Part shown: piece by piece, positions 8,971-14,916 of the stretch | Layout: every line of letters starts with the position of its first letter | Numbering within the stretch: position 1 is the first letter of the stretch | NCBI GenBank assembly: GCA_944325555.1 | Contig: CALVAN010000017.1 | Coordinates: 1-45,342 of the forward strand | Direction: 5' to 3' | DNA length: 45,342 bases | Source of the DNA: Candidatus Gastranaerophilales bacterium | GTDB taxonomy: Bacteria > Cyanobacteriota > Vampirovibrionia > Gastranaerophilales > Gastranaerophilaceae | Made by a program: the position numbers and the translations under genes | The notes under the pieces: generated by a model | Databases searched by the model: none | Seen by the model: the letters and a program-made list of their open reading frames with translations, nothing else | Told to the model about the DNA's origin: nothing

Positions 8971-9507
8971 ATGAGAATAGATAATAATTACACTCAAAGA
9001 CAACCGAATTTTGGTAGTTTGAAATCTATAACATACCAAAGTCATTTTAATCCTGATGTTTACCCTGAAGAATTTGCAAAGGTTTTGAAGGCTATCAAAG
9101 AATCAAAAGCGTTCAATGAATTTTTCAAACAGTATGATGTAGATATGTATTTTCATGAGGGGGAAGGTCCTTTCAAGAAGGACTATATTTACATGATGTT
9201 AAAAACAACAGTCCCCAAAACTAAAGGTAACAACTTGCGTCCGACATTATATCTTGGTGCTGATCAGGGTCATAATGAACCAATATGTTCCACTTATACT
9301 CTGCTTAATAGATTAACCAAAAAAATTAAAAATATAGAATTTTCAGATTTAAAATATAAACTTGATGATGCATTAAAAGAATTGGAAGAGAATGAGAAAA
9401 AGAAAAATGCCAGAACGAATGTTGATGAGATTGCAGATAATCTCCTTTCACTGGGAAAACCTAAAAAGAAAAATTTCTTTGAAAAACTATTCGGCTGGTT
9501 AAAATAA
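8971..9507 (+). CDS. Hypothetical protein with N-terminal PNFG motif
   Basis: 178 residues, not recognised. It begins MRIDNNYTQRQPNFGSLKS; the short QPNFG segment near residue 11-15 recurs in variant form in two other proteins of this window. The middle is mixed alpha/beta. From about residue 120 a lysine/glutamate-rich helix follows (LKELEENEKKKNA), then a basic hydrophobic end KKKNFFEKLFGWLK that could touch a membrane. No enzyme motif is visible. The gene is the only cargo between inverted copies of a 19-bp repeat. A hairpin (AGGTCG ... CGACCT) lies at 9530-9556 beyond the stop. Confidence 0.6.
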   Translation: MRIDNNYTQRQPNFGSLKSITYQSHFNPDVYPEEFAKVLKAIKESKAFNEFFKQYDVDMYFHEGEGPFKKDYIYMMLKTTVPKTKGNNLRPTLYLGADQGHNEPICSTYTLLNRLTKKIKNIEFSDLKYKLDDALKELEENEKKKNARTNVDEIADNLLSLGKPKKKNFFEKLFGWLK

Positions 9508-9629
9508 TTAACACTTCTTGTAGAATTTCGTAGGTCGTTTTAGTAAAACCGACCTTAATTATATTTCCAAGTAAATTGAAATAAATTTCCACCTAAATTT
9601 AAAATTTTGAAAAATTTTTCAACACTGTC

Positions 9630-9724
9630 CTGTCCCAAAATTCCTGAACTGTCCCAAAATTCCTGAACTGTCCCAAAATTCCTGAACTGTCCCAAAATTC
9701 CTGAACTGTCCCAAAATTCCTGCA
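9630..9724 (+). repeat. Five tandem copies of a 19-bp unit
   Basis: The unit CTGTCCCAAAATTCCTGAA is repeated five times head to tail with a single change in the last copy (TGCAA). It is followed by CTGTCAAA, which mirrors the degenerate unit on the other side of the gene at 8816. Tandem subterminal repeats of this kind occur at ends of some insertion sequences, where transposase binds; no transposase is present here. Confidence 0.9.
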
Positions 9725-9742
9725 ATGTCTGTCAAACCATAG

Positions 9743-9833
9743 TGGTGCCACGTCTCACTCTGCCGAAAAAAATATGACTAAATGTCATATTTTTTGAGAG
9801 GGGAGAACCAAGGACACAAATGAATTTTCAGCC
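9743..9833 (-). repeat. tRNA-Phe 3' half split by a hairpin, copy A
   Basis: Read on the minus strand this holds the end of tRNA-Phe (CTGAAAAT ... TGTGTCCTTGGTTC ... GAGACGTGGCACCA). It is interrupted inside the T-arm by about 50 bases containing a perfect palindrome (AAAAAATATGAC / GTCATATTTTTT). It still has the CCA end. It cannot form a working tRNA. It is nearly identical to 11387-11473. Confidence 0.75.
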
Positions 9834-9834
9834 A

Positions 9835-9850
9835 GTAGGTTGGGCATACC
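9835..9850 (+). repeat. Solitary left end of the MITE-like repeat
   Basis: Only the first 16 bases of the repeat are present (GTAGGTTGGGCATACC), directly after the split tRNA copy A; unrelated sequence follows. It is probably left over from deletion or recombination between repeats. Confidence 0.6.
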
Positions 9851-9907
9851 TTGCAATGTCCTACTGACTGATTACGTTTTTAGTAAGTAAAATCCCAAAT
9901 TAGATTA

Positions 9908-10036
9908 GTAGGTTGGGCATACCTGCCCAACGATAAAATTGGACATTAATTGGACTGTAAAAATTCTTAAATTTGAATAAGCATCAGGCTAATTTAAAAG
10001 TATCATTTGTAAATCAAAGTCCTAATAAAGTCCTGT
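9908..10036 (+). repeat. MITE-like repeat, copy 2 (truncated)
   Basis: About 129 bp matching the left two thirds of copies 1 and 3 with essentially no differences. The match breaks off after AAGTCCTGT, and the right terminal inverted repeat is missing. The near-identity of the three copies points to recent spread. Confidence 0.85.
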
Positions 10037-10186
10037 GCCTTAATACAGTCGGTTTAAGAATTTTTAACGGGGAGTTTGAGTATCTCAAAATAAGTTGACA
10101 TTACTATACCAACAATTAAAAAGCGTAATTAGTAAATCTGACCGGCAAACTAGCAAAAAAAATCTTTTACGAGTTTTGTTACTATT

Positions 10187-10849
10187 ATGAATATTATTAC
10201 ACCTGTAAATTTATCACATAATCCTTATAAGCATCCGTCTTTTAATGCAAAATTAAATGAAAGTTTAATAAAAAAAGGTGTTATTGATTTAAGATATGCT
10301 ATAAAAACAAGTGTTGATGAAAAAATATTTTCTAAACAAGAATTAGAAATGCTTAATTTGACGAATATTGATCCTGGATTAAAATCTATTACCTGGAGAG
10401 GAACAAGCATACTCCCCCATACTTTATACAGAGGTATTGCAACGATGAAACCTCCGTTAGATGGAGAGGAACTGATTAGAAGTAATTTCATAAATAATGT
10501 TTGTGCAATGAAAAAAGGAGATTTATTTTCGTTTAATAACGGAGCTTGTCATGAATTGTTAACTTTTACTTCATATGATTACAAAGAAGCTGCGAGATTC
10601 TGTGACTTAGCCAATGTTTTAAAATCTATAAATAAAAGAGCATTATTCGAAATTGAAATGCCACGAAACTCTCATATGTTTGTATATCCAGAGGGGGATC
10701 AAGGCTTAGTTTGTCTACCTGTAAATAACATCTACGAACTCATTGAAAATCCTCAAATAATCAAAACTAAAGTTATAACATTCGCTAATCAGATAAATGA
10801 CTCCGAATTTATTTTAATAAAATTGAAATTAAAGCAAGAAAATTTGTAA
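10187..10849 (+). CDS. Putative ADP-ribosyltransferase-like protein
   Basis: 220 residues, no confident family match. The N-terminus carries the window's recurring motif in the form HPSFNAKL (about residues 16-23). The rest is compatible with an ADP-ribosyltransferase (R-S-E) fold: an Arg in TLYRGIATM, a Ser in LTFTSYDYKEAARFCD about 60 residues later, and an acidic strand near the end (NDSEFILIKLKL). That order is typical of NAD-dependent mono-ADP-ribosyltransferase toxins, but the ExE pair is reduced to one Glu, so activity is uncertain. No signal peptide or strong ribosome-binding site is seen. It sits between mobile repeats, as cargo would. Confidence 0.4.
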   Translation: MNIITPVNLSHNPYKHPSFNAKLNESLIKKGVIDLRYAIKTSVDEKIFSKQELEMLNLTNIDPGLKSITWRGTSILPHTLYRGIATMKPPLDGEELIRSNFINNVCAMKKGDLFSFNNGACHELLTFTSYDYKEAARFCDLANVLKSINKRALFEIEMPRNSHMFVYPEGDQGLVCLPVNNIYELIENPQIIKTKVITFANQINDSEFILIKLKLKQENL

Positions 10850-11010
10850 AACTACAGTTTTGTACTTTGTTTTTTAACCCAACAAATTGATGTAAAAAGA
10901 CAAATGGTTTGATTTCAATTTACAGATGGTTTGATTATTTTGGTAAACTACCACACTAATTTTTCTCAAAATTGTTGGCAATTTTTCTCAAACTCCTTGT
11001 CACTTTTTAT

Positions 11011-11039
11011 TTGACAAAATATATGCATATAAGTATAAA
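11011..11039 (+). promoter_or_regulatory. Consensus promoter of the truncated regulator gene
   Basis: A full TTGACA box (11011-11016) and TATAAA (11034-11039) are separated by exactly 17 bases, in front of a truncated helix-turn-helix gene with a good AAAGGAG site. This is one of the closest matches to a housekeeping promoter in the window and is probably still active. Confidence 0.75.
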
Positions 11040-11086
11040 TTAAAATAATTGTTTGAAAAATAAAGAATACGAGAAAGGAGCTTAGA

Positions 11087-11179
11087 ATGTGTACACAAGG
11101 AGAAAGGATAAAAAGAGCGAGAAAACATTTGCAGCCAGTAGGTTGGGCATACCTGCCCAACGATAAAATTGGACATTAA
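11087..11179 (+). pseudogene. Truncated XRE-type regulator gene
   Basis: After a consensus promoter and an AAAGGAG site, an ATG opens MCTQGERIKRARKHLQ, the usual first helix of XRE/Cro-CI-type repressors. After codon 17 the frame runs into the MITE-like repeat (GTAGGTTGGG...) and stops at 11179, giving 30 codons. The remaining DNA-binding domain is absent here and was not found beyond the repeat. It is probably an old phage or island repressor broken by insertion or recombination. Confidence 0.6.
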
Positions 11180-11347
11180 TTGGACTGTAAAAATTCTTAA
11201 ATTTGAATAAGCATCAGGCTAATTTAAAAGTATCATTTGTAAATCAAAGTCCTAATAAAGTCCTGTTCAGTCCAGTTTAAAAACAATGCATCACAGAACT
11301 TCCGACGGCTAATGTTTAGAGTTGTTGGGCAAGTATGCCCAACCGAC
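11138..11347 (+). repeat. MITE-like repeat, complete copy 3
   Basis: 210 bp with imperfect terminal inverted repeats. The left end GTAGGTTGGGCATACCTGCC and the reversed right end GTCGGTTGGGCATACTTGCC agree at 22 of 24 positions over the full 24-bp ends. Each end is itself a palindrome (GTTGGGC ... GCCCAAC), reminiscent of REP sequences. It encodes no protein, so any movement would depend on a transposase elsewhere. The left end breaks a regulator gene. A clear target duplication was not seen. Confidence 0.85.
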
Positions 11348-11386
11348 AATTTATTCTATAGACAACGAACTGGACATTAAAATACA

Positions 11387-11473
11387 GCCACGTCTCACTC
11401 TGTCGAAAAAAAATATGACTAAATGTCATATTTTTTGAGAGGGGAGAACCAAGGACACAAATGAATTTTCAGC
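11387..11473 (-). repeat. tRNA-Phe 3' half split by a hairpin, copy B
   Basis: Same structure as copy A: tRNA-Phe sequence with about 50 bases inserted in the T-arm, including the palindrome AAAAAATATGAC / GTCATATTTTTT. The 3'-terminal ACCA is replaced by other sequence. It lies directly beside the terminator and the clean tRNA-Phe half at 11510, so two tRNA-derived sites are adjacent. Confidence 0.75.
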
Positions 11474-11506
11474 AAAAAAAAAGACTCACAAACTGAGCCT
11501 TTTTTT
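11474..11506 (-). terminator. Terminator of tRNA-Phe
   Basis: A CTCA/TGAG stem continues, with one mismatch, into long A and T runs (seven or more T on the minus strand). It starts only a few bases after the encoded CCA of the tRNA-Phe fragment, as expected for the original terminator of that tRNA gene. Confidence 0.7.
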
Positions 11507-11509
11507 AAG

Positions 11510-11557
11510 TGGTGCCACGTCTCGGAATCGAACCAAGGACACAGGGATTTTCAGTCC
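11510..11557 (-). other. 3' half of tRNA-Phe (GAA): probable prophage attL
   Basis: On the minus strand this reads the anticodon loop CTGAAAA with stem GGGA/TCCC, the TGTGTCC variable region, the T-arm GGTTCGATTCC, GAGACGTGGC and an encoded CCA. The 5' half (D-arm, acceptor 5' strand) is absent: homology ends in the anticodon stem at 11557 and phage sequence begins. Tyrosine integrases commonly recombine at tRNA anticodon or T-arms and leave such a displaced 3' half at one end. This predicts an intact tRNA-Phe at the far, right-hand end of the prophage, outside the window. Confidence 0.75.
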
Positions 11558-11682
11558 CGAAAAGTGAATTTTTTAAACTTAAAAAATCCTTATTTTTCGC
11601 TATTTTTACCATATTGAATAAAATACTGATTATATGAATAAGGATAATAATTACCCACAGATTACACACAGAATTTTTCAAT

Positions 11683-11713
11683 AAAAAAGTGTAAAATTTT
11701 TTTACACTTTTTT
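11683..11713 (-). terminator. Terminator of the left-end phage gene pair
   Basis: A perfect 14-bp stem (AAAAAAGTGTAAAA / TTTTACACTTTTTT) with a 3-nt loop lies 27 bases beyond the stop of the 136-residue membrane protein gene and works on the minus strand. Confidence 0.8.
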
Positions 11714-11739
11714 ATTATTTTATAAAACAGTATCACTAT

Positions 11740-12150
11740 TTAATTTTCACTATTAATTTTTTTATACGCAAAACCATACCCACCAGCAATACCCATTACA
11801 AAGGTCATTAAATGCGTTAATAAATTCTCAATATCTTGTATGTGATTTCTAAAAACACAAACAAGCACTGTGAATGAAATAATAAGAATTATGGCAATTG
11901 TAAGCACGCAAATTCTGTTTTGCTTAGCATCAATATGGGATCTTTCTGCCTCATTTTCAGAATTTTTTATTATATCAGCAATATGCTCTTTAGTTAATTT
12001 ATCAACAATTGGGTTTGACTGGGGTATAATACCGCCCATAACCATTGAAAAGCTTCTGTAAATATTTTTTCTCTTATCTTCCGGCAAATCTTTCAACGCA
12101 TCTTGAAATTCTTCGGGCATATGTGTCAATTTGTTTTCTTCATCAGACAT
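11740..12150 (-). CDS. DUF2335-like membrane protein
   Basis: 136 residues. A soluble N-terminal part with SNPIVDKLTKEHIADIIKNS and an N-S-E-N-E-A-E-R-S-H helix resembles DUF2335-type predicted membrane proteins found in mobile elements and prophages. Two transmembrane segments follow (about 83-101 and 108-127), with a G-I-A-G-G-Y-G-F turn at the end. Function unknown; immunity or superinfection roles are only a guess. It overlaps the upstream 63-residue gene by eight bases, so the two are translated from one message just inside the probable left prophage end. Confidence 0.6.
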   Translation of the reverse strand: MSDEENKLTHMPEEFQDALKDLPEDKRKNIYRSFSMVMGGIIPQSNPIVDKLTKEHIADIIKNSENEAERSHIDAKQNRICVLTIAIILIISFTVLVCVFRNHIQDIENLLTHLMTFVMGIAGGYGFAYKKINSEN

Positions 12151-12334
12151 TATAATATACCTTTTCTAATTTTTTATAAATATTATTAGTTTGTGTGTTT
12201 ATATCATTCAATAAATGAATGTAAATATAATTACTAAACTCGTCAAGAAATATATCTTGATGTTTATTGCCTTTTTTGTATTCCAAAGCAGACCTACAAA
12301 GATTTTTGTATAGGTTTAATTGTTCTTTTTGCAT
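12143..12334 (-). CDS. Small hypothetical protein
   Basis: 63 residues, mainly helical and rich in Asn, Tyr, Leu and Lys (MQKEQLNLYKNLCRSALEY ...), without a recognised motif or signal peptide. The ATG has a GGAG site a few bases upstream (GAAGGAGTATCC before ATG). Its end overlaps the start of the DUF2335-like gene, indicating a two-gene unit. It could be a partner or regulator of the membrane protein; nothing in the sequence proves this. Confidence 0.5.
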   Translation of the reverse strand: MQKEQLNLYKNLCRSALEYKKGNKHQDIFLDEFSNYIYIHLLNDINTQTNNIYKKLEKVYYNV

Positions 12335-12431
12335 GGATACTCCTTCATAAATAATTTTATAACAAAATCAAAATTTGTTGTTAAACAATTTACTATATTT
12401 TTTACATTGCTACATCATACAAGTGAGTGAC

Positions 12432-12461
12432 AAAAAAGCCCCCTATCATTAGATAGAGGGC
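12432..12461 (-). terminator. Terminator ending the phage late operon
   Basis: The stem GCCC-C-CTATC / GATAG-A-GGGC has one mismatch and a 4-nt ATTA loop. On the minus strand it is followed by TTTTTT. It lies 43 bases after the last lysis-region gene and marks the end of the long minus-strand late transcription unit. Confidence 0.75.
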
Positions 12462-12503
12462 GATGGATAGAATTAGTATCATGAAAAAAGAGAAGCATAG
12501 ATT

Positions 12504-12749
12504 TTAATTATGTTCTAAAAAATCATCGTAGAGCTTTTTAAGCTTCTTTTTGTCTGCATCGGTTAGAGCATCGTAATATCTGAAAAACAGTTTGAATGCT
12601 TCTTCCGCTTTGTTTGTTGCCTTTTTCAGGTCTCTTTTATCTTTTATAACTTCCGTTTCTGACTGGTTTTCTTTAGCTGTGGAAGCAAAGTCAAACACGC
12701 TTTTTATGGCGTTTGAGGCTGCTTCAACAGCTGCTGAAATGCTAAGCAT
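12504..12749 (-). CDS. Small phage protein, last late gene
   Basis: 81 residues starting MLSISAAVEAASNAIKSVFD. I prefer this ATG, which has GGAG nine bases upstream and overlaps the previous stop, over an upstream TTG that would extend to 12785. The N-terminal 25 residues are moderately hydrophobic and small-residue rich; the rest is charged and helical (DKRDLKKATNKAEEAFKLFF, DADKKKLKKLYDDFLEHN). Position after the endolysin suggests a lysis-related or virion-associated role, but no family is recognised. Confidence 0.6.
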   Translation of the reverse strand: MLSISAAVEAASNAIKSVFDFASTAKENQSETEVIKDKRDLKKATNKAEEAFKLFFRYYDALTDADKKKLKKLYDDFLEHN

Positions 12750-12972
12750 TGTCAGCGACTCCGTCGATTTTGTCAGCAAGCTCAAGCAAGAACTGCTCTG
12801 CTGTCTGCAATAGCGGAATCATCGCTTTAAGCATATTGTTGCCGTATTTGTTAATTGAGTCTATTGCAAACGCAAACACGTGCTCGATAGTTTCTTTTGT
12901 GACATCTTCCGCCAGTTCCAGACCTTCTTGTTTTGCCTCTTCTTTAATTCCGTTTTTTGTGTTTTCGTCCAT
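12742..12972 (-). CDS. Small phage protein downstream of endolysin
   Basis: 76 residues starting MDENTKNGIKEEAKQEGLEL. The ATG at 12972 has an AAAGG site eight bases upstream and is preferred to the extended start at 13011. Almost entirely helical: an acidic first third, then amphipathic hydrophobic helices (ETIEHVFAFAIDSINKYGN, MIPLLQTAEQFLLELADKI). Overlap with the next gene by eight bases indicates coupled translation. These two small proteins could form a complex; function unknown. Confidence 0.6.
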   Translation of the reverse strand: MDENTKNGIKEEAKQEGLELAEDVTKETIEHVFAFAIDSINKYGNNMLKAMIPLLQTAEQFLLELADKIDGVADNA

Positions 12973-12992
12973 AAATTCCGCCTTTCTTTTTT

Positions 12993-13016
12993 GTTGGGGT
13001 AGAAACCCCAACCTAC
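12993..13016. repeat. REP-like palindrome
   Basis: On the minus strand: GTAGGTTGGGG then TTTCTA then CCCCAAC. It has the same GTAGGTTGGG...CCCAAC frame as the ends of the MITE-like repeat but a different centre. The hairpin lies in the gap between the endolysin and the small late genes. Just beside it a 15-base direct repeat (GTTGTTATAAGTTAA) occurs at 13017 and 13058. Confidence 0.65.
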
Positions 13017-13072
13017 GTTGTTATAAGTTAAACCGTTTAAGTTATAGTAAGAATCGAGTTGTTATAAGTTAA

Positions 13073-13504
13073 CTATATTGATTTATAGCTTCTTCCGTCG
13101 TAGCTTAAGCATTGTTTGCGGTTGTGGTCAAAGTTGTATGACACGTGCACCCACTGTGTGCCGCCGACCTGTTCAAGTATCAGCTGGTCAAATTCACAAT
13201 TTTTGCGTATCCAGTTGAATACAGCCATATTCGATTGACCTGTGACAGTGATGTCTGCAGCCTGTCCGTTAGCGTGCTGCGATGTAGCAACCCCGCCGAC
13301 TTTGTTGTTTAATTCGGGGCAGCGATAGCCGCTTGTTATAACAACAGGGTGTCCGATGAGTTTGCGAAGCGGATAAAGCACATTGTCATGCAGCCTTACT
13401 ATGTTTGGGATAAGGCTTGCCGGAATGGAATTATCTATCCCGTATGCACGTGCAGTGTCAGAATATTCAAATTCTTCAAGTTTAAAATATTGTGATAGTT
13501 GCAT
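13073..13504 (-). CDS. M15-family peptidase, phage endolysin
   Basis: 143 residues of the zinc-dependent peptidase M15 family (D-Ala-D-Ala carboxypeptidase / L-Ala-D-Glu endopeptidase type), expected to cut peptidoglycan peptides and lyse the host. Visible signatures, numbered from the chosen start, are SGYRCPELN, SQHANGQAADI with zinc ligands His77 and Asp84, and WVHVSY with His120. The start at 13504 follows an AGGTGAT site that overlaps the end of the upstream gene; a start five codons earlier is possible. No signal peptide, so release would depend on the holin-like protein encoded just upstream. Confidence 0.88.
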   Translation of the reverse strand: MQLSQYFKLEEFEYSDTARAYGIDNSIPASLIPNIVRLHDNVLYPLRKLIGHPVVITSGYRCPELNNKVGGVATSQHANGQAADITVTGQSNMAVFNWIRKNCEFDQLILEQVGGTQWVHVSYNFDHNRKQCLSYDGRSYKSI

Positions 13505-13509
13505 GATAA

Positions 13510-13908
13510 TCACCTGCATTTCACTTTCAACGCAGCAACATCCGACAACAGAGTCGTTATTTGCTGTGAATGTTCGTTTACTTTGTTCGTGTTATTTTCA
13601 AGCTGCTGGGATTTTTGACCGATAGTTATAAATCCCGATAAAACAACCACAACCAGACCGACTACGCAATTTTGTATAAATTTGCGGTTGTTTTCCTGCT
13701 GCTGTTTGTTTTCTGCCAGCTGTTTTAAGATTTCTTCCTGTTTTTCTTGAATGACGGTAACCTTGTCAATAAAAGACAGTTGCCCGTCAAGCTGATTTAT
13801 ACCGCCGAACAATCTTGCATGAGTGTCTGCACAGTTTTTGCACATTTCTTCAATTTTTTGTTTAAGTGCTTTGTGTTCTTCCGAACATTCAATGCTTTGG
13901 TCTGTCAT
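13510..13908 (-). CDS. Holin-like / XhlA-type coiled-coil membrane protein
   Basis: 132 residues. The N-terminal 75 residues are charged and likely coiled coil, and include C-K-N-C (CSEEHKAL, MCKNCADTH). One clear transmembrane helix follows (FIQNCVVGLVVVVLSGFITI, about 79-98), then another coiled-coil tail. Position directly before the endolysin and a single membrane span between coiled coils fit a holin or lysis accessory protein. No family signature proves this. Overlaps the HNH gene upstream by four bases. Confidence 0.6.
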   Translation of the reverse strand: MTDQSIECSEEHKALKQKIEEMCKNCADTHARLFGGINQLDGQLSFIDKVTVIQEKQEEILKQLAENKQQQENNRKFIQNCVVGLVVVVLSGFITIGQKSQQLENNTNKVNEHSQQITTLLSDVAALKVKCR

Positions 13909-14276
13909 TTGCCGCCCCCGATTGTTTTTATCACCCCTTTAATGTACTCGTTACCGTCAAAGTCCGGCAGCTTTACATCAAAGAACTTCATCAAATATTT
14001 GCAAAACTCGTTTACTGTGACAAACTCGCTCAAAGGTCTGTCTCCTCTTAGATTGTTAAACTCTTTTGTCGCAAGCATTAAGTTTTCGTCTCTGGTTCTT
14101 CCGCCTTTTGAATGCGGGATTATGTGGTCAGCAGTTGCATTTTGAGGAGTCAGGAGCCGTCCGGAAACGTCTTTTTTGAGCTGAGGAAGCAAGCCTTTTT
14201 TGTATGCGGCTTTGACCTTCCACTTGTAGCCAAAAGACGGGTTGTATTTGAATTTGCTAAGCGGGTGTATTTGCAT
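13905..14276 (-). CDS. HNH endonuclease-like protein with PSFG N-terminus
   Basis: 123 residues. The C-terminal two thirds carry an HNH nuclease core: ADHIIPHSKGGRTRDENLML (Asp50-His51 and the Asn of E-N-L), then KEFNNLRGDR. The N-terminus MQIHPLSKFKYNPSFGYKWK contains NPSFG, close to the PNFG/PSFN motif of two accessory proteins in this window, which is unusual for a phage nuclease. HNH proteins near phage ends often help packaging, but this one lies between fibre and lysis genes, far from the terminase. It may be a homing-type or accessory nuclease. Confidence 0.75.
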   Translation of the reverse strand: MQIHPLSKFKYNPSFGYKWKVKAAYKKGLLPQLKKDVSGRLLTPQNATADHIIPHSKGGRTRDENLMLATKEFNNLRGDRPLSEFVTVNEFCKYLMKFFDVKLPDFDGNEYIKGVIKTIGGGK

Positions 14277-14916
14277 TAGTTTCCTCTTGTGTTGGTTCTT
14301 CTTCTGCAGGCGGTACGTTTATATCCACAACCTCTTGCGGGTTTTGGTATTCAATATTTATTGCGTTAACCTCATCAACTGTCGTTGCTGCGTCAATCTG
14401 TGCAAGGTATGTTGGAAAATCTACTGTCCAGAGCTTTGCGTTTAATTGGCTCATTAGTGATGTCAAAGTCTGGCAGGCTGTTTTGTTGAGCAATATATTG
14501 ACGTTTTCCTTTGTATTCCATGGCACAACAGATGTATCGTCCAATGTAGACGCATAAGCAGACATTTTTATGTTGTTTGTTAAGTTGCCTTCGATGTGGT
14601 AAGTACCGCTTGCACGTGTCTTTAAGTTTGTAGCGTTAACGGTAATCAGTGCGTCTTTTTCTTCAAAAGAGTAGGCTTTGTCCGTTGCTTCCTGTGTTTT
14701 TAACTCTTTTGCTTTGGCCAGTTCTTCTGAAAGATACTCTGCTGTGTCAGCCCAGATAAACTCGCTGCAGTCGTCTGACAACACAATTGGTCTTTCAGTT
14801 TCCTTTACCTCTAAGCCTTCTGAATTAGGCATAAAGAGTAGAGTGTTTTGTACAGCTTTTTTGTCTGTATTTGCTGTTAAAATTTTCCCGTTTTGTTCAA
14901 TATAATAATTAGTCAT
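14257..14916 (-). CDS. Tail fibre-associated protein (assembly chaperone-like)
   Basis: 219 residues placed directly after the fibre gene, where tail fibre assembly proteins usually lie. The middle (TQEATDKAYSFEEKDALITV ... ASGTYHIEGNLTNNIKMSAY ... TVDFPTYLAQIDAATTVDEV) resembles the DUF4376-type segment of such proteins, which contact the fibre tip. The C-terminus is acidic and proline-rich (NVPPAEEEPTQEETNANTPA) and probably flexible. The stop overlaps the HNH gene and the start abuts the fibre stop. Role inferred from position and weak similarity. Confidence 0.55.
   Translation of the reverse strand: MTNYYIEQNGKILTANTDKKAVQNTLLFMPNSEGLEVKETERPIVLSDDCSEFIWADTAEYLSEELAKAKELKTQEATDKAYSFEEKDALITVNATNLKTRASGTYHIEGNLTNNIKMSAYASTLDDTSVVPWNTKENVNILLNKTACQTLTSLMSQLNAKLWTVDFPTYLAQIDAATTVDEVNAINIEYQNPQEVVDINVPPAEEEPTQEETNANTPA

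Noticed and set aside
9630-9724. CRISPR array
   Set aside because: The 19-bp units are directly adjacent without spacers, and no cas genes are near.
9743-9833. Functional tRNA-Phe
   Set aside because: The T-arm is split by about 50 bases and the 5' half is absent.
10966-11160. 64-codon minus-strand frame starting MGRYAQPTG
   Set aside because: It begins in the MITE end and runs against the consensus promoter and truncated regulator; no ribosome site.
12749-13072. 107-codon plus-strand Ser/Ala-rich frame
   Set aside because: Shadow of two overlapping late genes that have good starts on the minus strand.
13017-13072. 15-bp direct repeat GTTGTTATAAGTTAA as an attachment or insertion scar
   Set aside because: Only two copies 41 bases apart with a third partial match; no mobile gene between them. 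Simple local duplication is enough to explain it.
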